A DNA stretch of 64,000 bases from assembly GCA_014529385.2 (NCBI GenBank), contig CM043943.1, positions 158,862,247 to 158,926,246 on the forward strand. The letters are read 5' to 3'. Shown here in pieces: positions 1 through 10,962 of the stretch. The stretch comes from Adiantum capillus-veneris. Lineage: Eukaryota; Streptophyta; Polypodiopsida; Polypodiales; Pteridaceae. Below the pieces are notes generated by a model. That model ran no database searches and was not told where the DNA came from. It was given only the letters and a program-made list of their open reading frames with translations. The stretch's first letter is position 1, and each line of letters opens with the position of its first letter. A program made the position numbers and the translations under genes.

Positions 1-393
1 CACTCTCGTGCAGGCCGCGGCGACCTTATTCTAATAATAATAAAAAATTTAAAAAAATTTAAAGGTAGGATCGGGATCGAGAATATCTCCCAGACCAAAG
101 CCCAAGCTCACGCTCAGGCTTAGACATCTATCGCCCTTTAAAATTACGAATTTTAGCTTCACACATAGCTAAAAATCGACTTTTTTGAGGACCAACGGAG
201 CTTCAGGTGACCGAACGTTGTGTTGTAAAGCACACCACGACCCTCTGAGTGATACACTCATTTTGAGCTATCACACACTTTAATCCAAAAAATTGATCAT
301 TAAAAAACATTAAAAACGTACAAAGCACGAGTGAAAACGGACGCTTAAAAAAGTAAGCAGTTAACCTTCGAGGTTATTTGCCGACTCTTGTAG
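1..393 (+). other. Leader or LTR-internal DNA upstream of gag-like frame
   Basis: No convincing gene lies here. By position it is the leader of the LTR element that continues to about 5.6 kb. Its 5' LTR is not seen, because the sequence that begins the 3' LTR at 5363 does not recur in this stretch, so the 5' LTR is probably outside the window. I could not identify a primer binding site. Confidence 0.35.
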
Positions 394-3177
394 GCACATG
401 CATTTGCGCTCTGGTCGTGTGCTAGAGACGTAGCAACTAGAGAGAATTTCGACTTACGCGACTTCTCAATATCCACCTACTTCAATTCCGAGCCCTCGGC
501 GGGGACCCAAGGCAGTACAAACCAAGACCCGAACATAGCGGCTAGTGACTCTTCCTCTGACTATGACGTCATGGAGGGTTTCCCAATGCCTAATCCCGAT
601 AGCTCAAGCCAAGACATGCATGCCATGGGCCTGCGGTCCAGACCAAGCGTGCTTAGCCGCTTCAAGGAAACCTTTAGTAGAGCCACTCGCTCTGAACATG
701 GAGCTAATGATGTAAATGAGGGGGGTGGGGAAGTAAATTCTCCATTCATGACCAACGTAGAGCCTATGTCCTTAGAGAATGTGCAAGTAAATACTTCATT
801 CACTGCACCTCCTGACTCTTCAGAGTTATTTCCCTCCGAGGTCATATTACCCAATGGTAGAAGCCTTGCCGAAGTGCAAGAGGTTGAGCGGTATATCCTT
901 ACAGCGAGGGAAAAGGAAGTCGAGAGCTTACGCAGGGTGGAGCAACGAAGAGAGTTAAAAGTGAAAGCCCCTATGTTAATATCCTTGCTAAGAGAGAAAT
1001 CAAGTGCTCCTGACTTAGCAACCGTTAAGGGCCAACCCCTAGAAAGAAAAATTGCATCTAGCTCAAAGGACACCCCTAGCACCTCAATCCTAGATGGAGT
1101 GTTCTTAAATGAGAACTAGGAGTACGAACTACAAACAGAAACTCTAACCGACCTATACACAGGTCACACCTATCACGTGGTTTGGTTAGATGTCCTACAA
1201 TCCACAATGGGTGCTACTAGTGTGGAGGATCAACAACAAAGAGTTTGTGAGGTCATCCATAGGGTCATTGAGTTAGAGAGACAAAACAAGGGGATCAACA
1301 TGCCTTCAACGGGTCTCATGAGATTCTTGGATACAAGAAAGGCTAAACAACCGACCTTATTGCAAATGGAGACTCCCTCGATAAGTCTGATGGATCCTCC
1401 ATATGTTGTTTCTCCAGGGGTCTCAGTGCAATCTGAGCCCACAAGTGATAGCTTCACCTTTCCAAGTCTAGCTCATCTTTCCCTTGATGACACCATGGCT
1501 ACCATGCCTACCCCAATGATGGGCATGCCGAGAAACACGCCATGGACCTCATTTGTTAGTAAAGTATCACTACATGGTAGCTCAATGCCTGCAACAGTAC
1601 CTACAAGTGTGTACCAATCGTATGCACCTAGGGGTCATCGCACTTATGTAGTCCCTACTTCTCCCATTGTTTCAACTACCTATGCTCCACAACCACAACA
1701 CCCAAGCTCTTATTTCCATGGGACTATACTGGCTAGCATTAGCATGTCACATCCGACGTCTGCTATGCCTAGGGCCACACATATGAACTTTGGGCCACCA
1801 CATGGCACAACATTGTACCCAACATGGAACCCAAGGGCTTCCTATGCGCCAAGCCCAATGCCAATACTTACTCCACATGTAGTCTCTAGAGCACCTTCAC
1901 CCACGGTGCCTACTCACTTAGGTGACTTGGCAACATTTGCTCAAGCTATTGGTCGATCTATTGCTAAGAATATGTGTAACACGCTTGATAGAGAGCCTAG
2001 AATTAAGACAGTACAAATAGCCAAGCTCACACAAAAATTTAGTGGAGACGGGGATGTGAGAAAGCATATCGAAGTGTTTGAACAAATATGCGATTCTCTA
2101 GGAGAACACAATGACCTACATAAGAGCAATGCTTTAAGCCTAACCTTAAGTGGAAAGGCTGGGGATTGGTATAGAACCCTAAGGATGGAAGAAAAAACGA
2201 TTTACCCTACTCTTAGGAGACTGTTCTTAAAAGAATACATGCGAGAGGGAGTACTTTGGGGTGTAGCCTCTCAGATCCAGAAAGCCCAACGAGAGGAAGG
2301 AGAGTCAGTGAGAGACTTTATTAGTTGCTTGAATAATTTGAATTCTCGTTGTAATCCAAATGAGCACTTCAACAATAACCAATTGCTTGATAGATTCATT
2401 AGGGGATTACGACATGAGGATATCTACAATGGCCTAGTCATTAGAGGTATCACCACTTGGGAAGCAGTCACCACCAATGCAATGCAATTGGAGGATAATT
2501 TAATGATTCAAGGAGAAAGAGTGTCTATTGAGCCTAAATCTATTAGCTCGCAAGCATCATGGCATCAGCCGATGACCCTAAAGCCTATTGCTAAGGAGCC
2601 AAAGATATCTGAGATGACTTTAGCAGATCTCACCAAGGCTATTCAAGAGAGTCTTAGGGATAATCGTGCTCTGCAAAACAATTATATGTATCCAAGAAGG
2701 GAGCAACAATGGTGCTCAGTATGCTATGGACCGCATAGTACCAGTGAATGCCCTACGTTTAGAGTAAAATTTAATGGGAACTGCAATGCCTGTGGAAGTT
2801 ATGGTCATCAAGCTAAGGATTGCATAGTATTTAAGCATGCGATGGCCAATAGACCAACCTTAACATGGACAGACACACCTCGAGTGCCTGCATTGATGCG
2901 GGCCCCACCTCTTGAACAAACAGCACAACACATGGTCCCTAGGGCCCCAAATGTTGTTCAAACAACACCCTTACCACCTCCAGTGCTAGGACCGCAACCA
3001 CCACATCCGAGAATCCCTTCTGTGAATCAAGTGGGTTGTGAGTCATCTATTGCTTGTTTGGAAGGCTGTGAGGAAGATATAGATCCTAATATTGCATATG
3101 GGCTGGATGTACTTGAAGAAAGTCCACAATACTACATGGAGGACATTGGGGACAAGTCAAACCTGTATATCAAGTAG
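394..3177 (+). pseudogene. Gag-like polyprotein of a non-autonomous LTR retrotransposon (first part, two zinc knuckles)
   Basis: One reading frame is open from about 394, with a first ATG at 571. It is broken by an in-frame TAG at 1117-1119 and then runs to the stop at 3175-3177. The middle third carries a retrotransposon-type gag domain near 2030-2500, with a W-Y core (GDWYRTL) and a following helix-rich segment (REEGESVRDF). A long proline/serine/methionine-rich linker precedes it. Two zinc knuckles follow: 2713-2751 with CX2CX3HX4C spacing and 2782-2823 with canonical CX2CX4HX4C. The product would bind RNA and form the virus-like particle. The frame after the TAG has a GTG at 1177 but no ATG before 1207, so I treat the TAG as a mutation inside one frame rather than a gene boundary. 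A frameshift near 3150 leads into the next segment. Gag assignment is good; lineage is uncertain because no RT is present. Confidence 0.75.
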
Positions 3178-3884
3178 CTGCTCTTGCGGTAAGAGGCCAA
3201 AATATAAATTACACTGCTAAGATACCACCTCTTCAATGCTATGAGTGTAGAGGTCCACATCGTGTAGCCGAGTGTCCTAATAGGCTACAAAAGAACGCCA
3301 CACTAATGCAAACCAATCAAGCGAGTATGTCTATAATGCCGATACTCATGTGTAATCGATGTGGCATAGATCATTTGATTGACCAATGTCCAAATAATCC
3401 AAATGCACCAAAGATCACGCCATTAAACTTGATTGAGGTTACCGAGGAGCCATCACAAAGCACACCTGTGGTACCAATAAATGTACTCACACGATCGATG
3501 CTCCAAGAACAAAATTATATTCTTGAGGAAAGAGACACGGCATCAAATGCCCAATCTCGAAAAAAGAACAAAACACGAAGGAAGAGATCACAAAAAGCAA
3601 CGAAGTCAGACCCCAGTTCAAAGACCAACATAGGGACTCGTGACGACCCCGTATATATGAATGACGCTGAAGAGGATTCTGATTCAGGAGAAACCATGGA
3701 AACCAAAACAACCACTAAGATAGAAACCAACAAGGAAGATCTTCATGAGCCACAATGGCATGGATCCAAGAAGAAGATAGGAACTTATCCAAACCCTATA
3801 GAGGAGATCGAGCGAGTCAAGCAGTTAAGGAGTCTGGTAGAAGATACCCAAAGGGATCTAGAACCAGCACCTAGGCAGATCTAG
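3178..3884 (+). pseudogene. Gag-like polyprotein, second part: two further zinc knuckles and a charged tail
   Basis: This frame continues the upstream gag after a frameshift near 3150, and the overlap reads through without a gap in protein-like sequence. It holds two more zinc knuckles, 3237-3275 (CYEC...H...C) and 3351-3389 (CNRC...H...C), both with CX2CX3HX4C spacing. They are followed by a Lys/Arg-rich run near 3555-3610 and an acidic stretch near 3660-3700. The region ends at a TAG at 3882-3884. With the two upstream knuckles this makes four in one ancestral product, where one or two are usual for plant gag. The CX2CX3HX4C form is known in plant Ty3/gypsy gag proteins, so spacing alone does not mark novelty. 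Confidence 0.7.
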
Positions 3885-4007
3885 ATTACAGACACAATGT
3901 TCCCTACGCAACAACAACCTCACCAAATCCATAGACCCTTAGCCATACCTAGTGTCATCCAAGAATAAAGTGACTTAAAGTCATGGGAAAGTGGACGTAC
4001 TCACTTC

Positions 4008-4205
4008 TTGATGGAAAGAATGTTTACAGAGGGACTACTTGATCCTATCAAAGAAATGGAGATCCCATCTTCCCCACGTCAAGGGACTGAAGTCCAAAAG
4101 GTGCCGTTAAACATTGCCAAATTGATGGATTTCATGTCTTCAGAAGTTAGAACCACCATCATGTCCAAACTATATAAAGACCCTGAGCTAGTCTCAGCTC
4201 TTTGA
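4008..4205 (+). pseudogene. Linker fragment between gag-like and protease-like regions
   Basis: A short open stretch that reads like a polyprotein linker (contains the segment NIAKLMDFMSSEVRTT) and ends at a TGA at 4203-4205. In another frame, protein-like sequence continues into the protease-like region, suggesting a frameshift near the stop. I do not recognise a domain. It is kept as part of the same decayed polyprotein because spacing and strand agree with its neighbours. Confidence 0.4.
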
Positions 4206-4230
4206 GCCTTCCTCAATGGAGAACTAAAGT

Positions 4231-4668
4231 TTGGGCTACCACAATTTGCACATGGATAGAGCTGGGGAGATGCCAATAGAGGAGGAACACTTAGATCCAC
4301 AACCCAACCTAGATGAGAACCTTGTTATAGAAATACCTGTTAACAAGTTGGGACAATACTTTGAGGGTGATGAATCCAATGTGACCATACCAATCACTAC
4401 TAAGGGATTAACTGTGAAGGGAATCCTTGGTGGTGGCGCTGGGGTTAGCATTGTGACTAAAAATTGCTGGGAAACTATGGGAAGACCTCACCTTGTGACC
4501 ACAACCATTGTGGTGAAGATGGCCAATGGGTCTATTGTTAAACCTATTGGGATGCTAGAAGATCTCAAGATCAAGGTCTTTGGACATAAAATAAGGATTA
4601 CCTTCATTGTTATGGATTTCTCCAAACACACTATGGCATCGGACACAAGCAATGCATATAGCTTCTGA
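4231..4668 (+). pseudogene. Retroviral-type aspartic protease relic with altered catalytic motif
   Basis: The predicted protein has the layout of a retrotransposon pepsin-fold protease: an extended strand (VTIPITTKGLTVKGIL), the flap-proximal motif GGGAGVSIV near 4430-4455, then a hydrophobic return strand ending near 4620. Active members have Asp at the start of this motif (DSG or DGG). Here the position is Gly, so catalysis is not expected. The frame closes at 4666-4668 and overlaps the next coding region in another frame. No reverse transcriptase, RNase H or integrase follows before the LTR. Confidence 0.5.
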
Positions 4669-5266
4669 CAAGACTCATCCTAATATAACGAAGAAAACAT
4701 ACAAGTGGGTCCCTAAATCTTCTTTAGCGACCATAGCTAGTGCTAAAAGACAGAAGCCTTGTAAGAAACGTCCCACTTGCTCCAAGAAATGTAAGGAAAT
4801 GTGGCGTTGGATTCCTAAACGACTATTGGAATCCCAAGGCTACTATCAAGGAAATGATCAAATCTGGGTACCAAAACGTAGATTGTGTTCTTACCTGTCA
4901 CCTGACCCATGTGAGCCCAATCTCGTAGCTCCAAAACAAATCGGCAATCGCGAAAAGAAAAAAATCACAGAATGCTACACACCCGTTCCAGAGCTAGTTT
5001 GGGTACCAAAGAAAGAACGATATGTTCCACCTAGCTCAGGAAGGGGGGAGTCCCATGAAGCTTCTAGCTACTCATGTAATGCATCCATAGAGATAAAAGC
5101 TTCTCCACAGCCTCCACCTACAATAGTGGACCTCCATAAAGCTACAAAGGAATCCACATCTCCTAGTGTTCAAGAATCACCTGATGAACCACTTCAAGTT
5201 CGATCTTGGGAGAGTACCTTACCACCCTTGCAACTCGATGAGGCACCTAAGGTAATAGAAAACTAA
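4607..5266 (+). pseudogene. Basic protein region with four WVPK-type motifs
   Basis: A 219-codon frame overlaps the end of the protease relic. It is rich in Lys, Pro and Cys and contains four copies of a Trp-[Val/Ile]-Pro-Lys motif: YKWVPK at 4700-4717, WRWIPKR at 4802-4822, IWVPKRR at 4862-4882 and VWVPKKE at 4997-5017. The C-terminal third is Ser/Pro/Glu-rich. I do not recognise the protein. It occupies the place where pol would be in an autonomous element and ends about 80 bases before the polypurine tract. It could be a decayed gag/pol tail or a genuine accessory product; the regular motif argues for the second, but the evidence is modest. Confidence 0.4.
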
Positions 5267-5348
5267 TGGCAAAAATCCTCACCTATTACCAACTGGAACA
5301 ATTGGTTTCAAAGGGTGAAGAGCACATTTCAAATGGTATGATCTACCC

Positions 5349-5362
5349 AAGGAAGGGGGGAG
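5349..5362 (+). other. Polypurine tract (plus-strand primer site)
   Basis: AAGGAAGGGGGGAG lies immediately before a TG that starts an LTR-like sequence. This is the expected layout of the RNase H-resistant primer for plus-strand synthesis in an LTR retrotransposon. Confidence 0.6.
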
Positions 5363-5580
5363 TGTTTACTGACATCCATCATTCACTTGCTTCCCTCTCA
5401 ACCTTCCTCCCTGACCTCTCAATCTCCCAATCTTAGGGAATGTATATATATAGCCTTATACTAACAAAAACAAAAATAATAAAGAGCAAGAGCAATCAGC
5501 AAACAAGTATGCACAACAAAAGTCAAAACATTGACCTAGACCTACACATTCACATCCGGTACATTGAAACAGAAACCTAT
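5363..5580 (+). mobile_element. 3' LTR (start defined, end not defined) of the non-autonomous element
   Basis: The sequence begins TGTTTACTGACATCC directly after the polypurine tract. A TATA-like box (TGTATATATATAGCC) lies at 5441-5455, followed by an A-rich stretch, consistent with a U3/R promoter. The 3' end is not certain, because no second LTR copy lies in the window to compare with. An end at a CA near 5565-5580 is a guess. Confidence 0.45.
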
Positions 5581-6223
5581 GTCATCAAACACCATTGATC
5601 CTCATTACTCGAGTGATGGAGGGTAGGTAAGATTAGTACGAGGGGAGTGTTTTTCTTTTAGAGTTGAGTGATTAGCAAAGTTCTTACTTCCCACTGATGT
5701 GCCGCCTAGAGGTATTCTTTGTGTTTCCTAGTGTGTACAAGAACGTGTTGTTGTGGTTAGGATTTGGACCTTCATGGAATCTTTCTCTCGTTCACACTTC
5801 AAATCAAGCGCGACCATCAACACAAACATGTGTTTCTTGTCCATTAGCATTGCCCCTTATCTTTTTTGTATCCATGTTTGTTTGCTTTAATTGTGATTGG
5901 TAGCATAATATTCAACGCATTTTCTTGGTATCAAATATTAAATTCAATGTAATTTTGTGTCATAATCATTTGTTTAGGTTTAAAATCAAGCAGTCCGACT
6001 CAGCTAGTTTGACCAAGCTAGGTGTTAGAGATGTTCTCTTAATACCATGGGGAATGCCTTCCTAATTATCAATGGTTACTTAGGTTCTTAATCTGATTTA
6101 GGCAGCATTGGGTGAAATGTACTAGGGCTTTCTAGTGGGCTTAGTCCCTATTGACCTTTAGCTTAAGTATTATAAAGGGAGTTTACTAGTGTGATGAGCC
6201 TGGGGAGGTGTAACAGTGTTATA
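5581..6223. other. No recognised gene
   Basis: The short frame at 5697-5903 has no recognisable domain and is probably chance. The sequence is moderately AT-rich. It may be the internal 3' region of the element whose polypurine tract lies at 6961. Confidence 0.3.
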
Positions 6224-6477
6224 TGACCCCCCAAAGTTACAAAATTAAAATGTTGAAAATGAACAAACAAAAAATCAAAGTGCCACAATGTAAAATCTTA
6301 AGCTGGAAGAGAAATCTCAACTTGATTGGGTACTTCACTCACATGTATCGCCTATGGTACTAGAGCCCTAGAGGTTCCCAGTGTGGGCACTTTTCCTTGA
6401 AAAGCAAAAAACCCAAGGCATACAAAATAAGCACACACATCAAAATTGAATCACTGTGAAAAGACTTTGGGGGGTCA
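6224..6477. mobile_element. MITE-like element with 14-bp terminal inverted repeats
   Basis: The left arm TGACCCCCCAAAGT at 6224-6237 is the exact reverse complement of ACTTTGGGGGGTCA at 6464-6477. The 254-bp interval has no coding frame. This is the form of a small non-autonomous DNA transposon. I see no clear target-site duplication, so the arms could also be a chance or secondary inverted repeat. Confidence 0.4.
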
Positions 6478-6960
6478 AAGAAAAGGTAATCAGTCAGGCG
6501 ATGATTTCATGAGAAATTCCTTTTATCATAGCTTAACTACAAGGTCTTCTAGGTATAGCCTCTAGTCAGCCCTCGGACATGAAATACTTGGCTCTTGCAA
6601 TTAAACAACTTAATTGACGAGAGAAAATTAAGAAGCTTACCCATGGTATTAATAGTCGATCTTTAGTGCCTTTCGACCATTAAATTAGCGACCCCGAACT
6701 TGTTTAGTTTTTTACCTTCGCAATTGTTTATGCGTTTGATTATATTGCAATTTAATGTTTATTGTGCTGACAAATGGTTTAGAATTCTGCTACCAATCAA
6801 TTTGTCTGCCTACAACTGCATATGATTTTTAATTGCTTATGAGGATGCAGTTACTGTGCCAATGTTGTTTGATTTTGCAGTGAGTGAAGGAGGCTAAGGA
6901 CATTCATCTCAAAAGCTCTTCCACCTCGACGAAAGAGCTTCCGAGGACGGAATATACATC
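6478..6960. other. No gene; probable 3' untranslated region of an LTR element
   Basis: There is no protein-like frame. The stretch ends in a polypurine tract and an LTR start, so it is probably the untranslated 3' end of an element, with the rest missing or not recognisable. Confidence 0.3.
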
Positions 6961-6973
6961 AGGAAGGGGGGCA
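6961..6973 (+). other. Second polypurine tract
   Basis: AGGAAGGGGGGCA directly precedes a TG LTR start. It closely resembles the tract at 5349-5362, although the LTR sequences that follow differ. Confidence 0.5.
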
Positions 6974-7291
6974 TGTTAACCCTCACACACAATCCTATCA
7001 CCTACGACGGACATTGTATTATTTATTTGGTAGAGTCAGGTACCGGGCTTATCGGTCCAATAGGAAAAGGGTAAGAGTGATCGCCGATGAGAGGCGCACT
7101 CTAACTAGAACATTCACGGGATTAGTTGTCTAAGCATGGGCGCCCAAGTGTGAATGGGGCGAGCTCATATAAAAGTCAACTAAACCTAAAATTCACTCAT
7201 TCTCTCATTTGTGCAATTGAAGAGTGCTCTTGCTCCATCTCCATCTTCTTCTTCTTCATCTCCTTGTGTGTGTGTGTATGCGTGAGAGATA

Positions 7292-7347
<56 letters not shown>

Positions 7348-7575
7348 ATTGCGGAGGCACGACGACGGTGAGACGGTTGAGCGCGGCGTAGCAGCATCCC
7401 CCTCTTCTTCGCGACGAGGAATCCTCCACGACAAGAAGCGTAGAGCGGTGAGGGACACACCAACGCCATCTTTGAGCTTACTAGTTTAGGCTTATTGTGT
7501 GTTTGGAGCCATTTGTGGCTCGCACACGGTGTATTGGCAAGTTCCTTGCATTGACACGTGCGACATACGCGCACA
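6974..7575 (+). mobile_element. LTR-like sequence with promoter and GA microsatellite
   Basis: It begins TGTTAACCCTCACAC after the tract at 6961. A TATA-like box (CATATAAAAG) lies at 7166-7175, followed by a pyrimidine-rich transcribed-leader-like stretch, a GT run near 7265, and a GATA/GA microsatellite at 7285-7346. The right boundary is set only by the start of antisense gypsy coding sequence near 7600 and is approximate. No second LTR copy is in the window. Confidence 0.4.
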
Positions 7576-7606
7576 TCTACTTTGAAGGATCACTTTGGGA
7601 TATACT

Positions 7607-8640
7607 TCAAACAGTTCCATCAGTAAAGATAGATAATAGAGAATCATCAAGAATGTGTTGTGGAGCAGGTACATACTTCTTGAGTAAGCTGATGTGAAAA
7701 AGATTATGTACTTTTATATGTGGTGGTAATAAGAGTATGTAAGCTTGATCATTAATCCTTTTTGTGATTACAAAAGGTCCATAATATATGGCACTGAGCT
7801 TCTTACACTTACCCATTGATAAGGAACTACGTTCAAAAATTCCATATTGCCCTCTTCAAAAAATTTGATAGATTGTTTAGGGTCAGCATAACTCTTATGT
7901 CTATCTTGAGCAGTCTTAACATCTTGCCGTATAAGATCGGTTTGTAATTGCATTTCATCCAACATTTCTTTGGATGCTTGAACTTATGAGAGGGTCTGTC
8001 CATTTCAGTGGAGTAAGACACTCTTATCCATACAATGCTTGAAAAGGAGACATCCCAATTGAGCATTGGAATGAGGAATTATACACAAATTCAATCAAAT
8101 ACAAATATGTAATCCATTTATCATGCTCATGCATACAATAAGCTCTTAGCATGTCTTCAATGATTTGATTTGTCCTTTATGTCTGCCCATTAGTTTGAGG
8201 GTGGTAAGCAGTACTAAAGGCCAACTGGGTTCCTGTAGCTGAGAATAAGGCTTTCCAAATATTTGAGGTGAACTTCATATCATGATCATAAATTATCCGT
8301 CGAGGTAAATCATGATACATGAGGAAACCTTTCATGAAGACTTGAGCTATATCCTCAGCTGTAAATGTTGTCTTAAGTGAAAATAATGGGTCATTTTTGT
8401 AAGCAAATCAAAAACCACAAAAATAGAGTCATACCCCAGAGATGTAGGAAGTCATGTAATAAAATCCATAGACATTTCCATTTCATTTGTGGTGCATCAA
8501 TATGTTGAAGCTTACCGGGGAATCAAACTCATTCATTTTTAATACGTTAACATGTTAAACATCTTGTAGCATAGTTCAACACATCACGCTTTAGTCCTGG
8601 CCAAAAGAAACTCTTTCTTACAGTAGTGTAAGCCTTAATG
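7607..8640 (-). pseudogene. Ty3/gypsy integrase C-terminal region, heavily decayed
   Basis: Read on the minus strand, 7816-7607 contains the segment YYGPFVITKRI followed by HNLFHISLLKKY. This is the typical end of a Ty3/gypsy integrase just before a chromodomain. 7965-7768 gives the preceding linker (IRQDVKTAQDRHKSYAD). Further upstream, in pieces, are an integrase-like zinc/core region (GHPGYIKAY near 8640) and scattered blocks with several stops. No intact DDE triad is readable. This is the 3' part of the element that runs back to about 11871. Confidence 0.65.
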
Positions 8641-8678
8641 TATCCTGGGTGGCCTGCTATAGGTATATCATGAGCTTC

Positions 8679-9301
8679 CTATAGTATTTGAAGTTTGATC
8701 CCACCTTGATTTGGGATACAAAGACGGTTACTGAAGTAAAGATTATTGCCTTCAATATGGAAGCCTTTGATTTGTCTTTTTTTCTTCTCCATGCAATTAT
8801 TTAAGTTCATCAAGTATTGGATTTTTATGTAATACGGATCGTGAGTCATACCTTCTCGAATAAGGTCACTTTTAGAGGTAGTAGAGGTTGTGACAGCCAC
8901 TACAGTACTCTTCCTGCTTAAGGCATTGGCAACAAGATTTTCCTTTCCAGGTTTATATTCAATTCCACAATTATATTCGCATAACAACTCCATCCATCTT
9001 TGTTGCCGCATATTAAGGTTAGGTTGGGTGTACATCCACTTCAAGATTTTATGATCCGATATGTAGTTCAAACTCCTTCCAAGAAGATAATGTCGTCATA
9101 CTGTAAGAGCATGCACAACGGCAATAACTCCAAGTCATGTGTAGGATAATTTAACTCATGTGCACGTATCTTACGAGATTCATAATCTATTGTTTTTCCT
9201 TCTTGAGGTAGAATGCCATCGAATGCTTGTCCACTTGCATCAATGAGCATAATGAATGTCTTGGAGAAGTTTGGAAGCTGTAGTATTGGAGCATTCACCA
9301 A
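8679..9301 (-). pseudogene. Ty3/gypsy RNase H region
   Basis: On the minus strand the frame at 9301-9068 gives the start of RNase H ([16 protein letters not shown] and YESRKI). After a frame change, 9071-8679 gives its end: SDHKILKWMYTQPNLNMRQQRWMEL, continuing to the hallmark GKENLVANALSR. Asp codons at the usual first and TDH-type positions are visible, the latter as SDH. The region then enters the integrase N-terminal part. Two frames are needed to read the domain, so it is inactive. Confidence 0.75.
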
Positions 9302-9323
9302 ATCTTCTTTGAGTTTCTACAAA

Positions 9324-9927
9324 TTAGCTTGAGCACGCCAATGGAGATGCAATCTTAGCGTAGACTTGAATAAATGTACGATACCATCCTGTAAAACCCA
9401 GAAAGCCACGTACTTCTCTTATCAATTTTGGTGTAGGCCAAGCTATAACAGATTTGATCTTACTTGGATCAGTAGAAAAACCATCCTTGGATACAATAAA
9501 TCCCAAATATTCCACCTTGTCAGTGAGGAAGGTGCATTTACTTCGCTTAGCATAAATTTTGTTTTGACGGAGAAAAGTTCAAGTACTCGTCGCGCATGCT
9601 GTTCTTGTTCGTCTCTGCTTCTTGAGTAAACTAGGATATCGTCAAAGAAGACAAGAATAAAATCATTAACATGCTCTCAAAACACATCGGTTATGAGATG
9701 ATTAAAGTTGCAGGAGCATTTGTAAGTCCAAAAGGCATAACCATAAATTTATACTGTCCAAAATGAGTATTAAGTCTTGTCTCTGGTATGTACTCCTCCT
9801 TGATTTGGATTTGGTAATACCTTGACTTACAATCAATTTTTGTGAAGATGGACGCTTTGTGTAATCGTTCAAGAAGCTCATCAATCCTTGGTATTGCATA
9901 CTTATTCTTGACTATTACCTGGTTCAA
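9324..9927 (-). pseudogene. Ty3/gypsy reverse transcriptase
   Basis: The minus-strand frame 9927-9691 covers RT blocks up to the palm motif [11 protein letters not shown]. In the next pieces the catalytic loop FFDDI is encoded near 9638-9649, followed by the thumb segment YLGFIVSKDGFSTDPSKI and GFLGFTGWYRTFI at 9515-9324. Stops and frame changes interrupt it. The upstream fingers region (10120-9930) is also recognisable in pieces. The order with gag (11.8 kb), protease (10.6 kb) and RNase H (9.2 kb) fits one gag-pol. Confidence 0.8.
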
Positions 9928-10441
9928 TCCATGATAATCAGTACAAAGATATAGAGTACCATCCTTCTTTGGATTAAAGAGAACAGGAGTACTCCATGGA
10001 GAAACACTGGGTCAAATGAATCCTTGTTCAAGAAGTTGAGTTAGTTGCTCCTTGAGTTCCGCAGATTCAGGTACTGCCATTTTGTATGGTCTACGAGCAA
10101 CAAGTTGAGCTCCTAGAGTAAGCTCTTTGCATGATTAACATCAGTCTTGGATGGTAATTGTGAAAGTTCTTTGAGAAATACATCATCAAATTTTCTTATC
10201 CATTCGGATTCAGGTGAAACTTTCTTCTCCTTAGGGTTAAGCTTAGTACGTGAATTCTTAGGGTTAAACTTAGTACATGAATTCTTTCATTCTTCCTATG
10301 ACTTCTTACAAGTTTGGTAAAGTTTACTAGTCTGAGTTTAGGCTTTTCTTGTTTCTTGGTAACTGTATCCCTAGAGTTTTGGTCATTTTTGAAAGTCAAT
10401 GAAGCATCTTTACAATGTATGTGAGCATCATTGGCTTTAAG

Positions 10442-10702
10442 TTAATCCATTCCTAAGATCCCATCATTGATCCCTATGGGTAAGACTCTAAAATTTGCAG
10501 AAGTATTGTGACCATCCAAAAAAAAATTCAAGCTACCCACTGAAGTGGAAGATTTAACCTTCCTACCTGTAGCTAATTCCACTGTAAGGTCTATGTTGGG
10601 GTGTTTAGGAAAAATGAGATTTTTGATGCACCTAGGAGATATGAAAGAATGTGTACTCCTTGAATCAATCAATAAGATAAAATAGTTACCTTGATACTCC
10701 AC
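10442..10702 (-). pseudogene. Ty3/gypsy aspartic protease, mutated active site
   Basis: The minus-strand protein starts near 10702 and shows the protease layout: FILLIDSRSTHSFIS, a middle strand, and a C-terminal NDGILGMD. The active-site triad is normally DSG; here it reads DSR. The segment belongs to the same element as the RT to its left and the gag to its right. Confidence 0.7.
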
Positions 10703-10962
10703 TGGGGTTTGAATTACTAAAAATTATTCATTCACTTGTTGATGTTCAATTGCAGCATGAACATACACGTTGCCTAATTTTCTTTGCCTCTAGCCCCTTG
10801 AGCTTTGTTAACTTGAGGTCTTCCTTGAGGCCTTTGATTTCCCCCTCCTCCTAGATGAGGTTAACGATTAACATTTCCATTGTTGTTATTGTTGGCAAGC
10901 GGTCCATTCTAGACAAAAGATGGATTGCCTGGTCTAAAGTTCCCTTGGTTTTGAGGTTGTCT

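Noticed and set aside
561-1082. Minus-strand frame opposite the gag-like region
   Set aside because: Shadow of the + strand gag-like frame; composition and domain content favour the + strand.
1177-1206. Translation start at 1177
   Set aside because: The codon is GTG, and the same frame continues upstream past one TAG to the ATG at 571 and beyond, so it is not a real start.
1-5300. Endogenous plant pararetrovirus origin of the zinc-knuckle region
   Set aside because: There is no movement-protein or pararetroviral RT sequence, and an LTR start with polypurine tract follows, so an LTR retrotransposon explains it better.
5609-6881. Intron-like GT...AG pair between 5624 and 6880
   Set aside because: The flanking sequence is not coding, so the splice-like dinucleotides are not informative.
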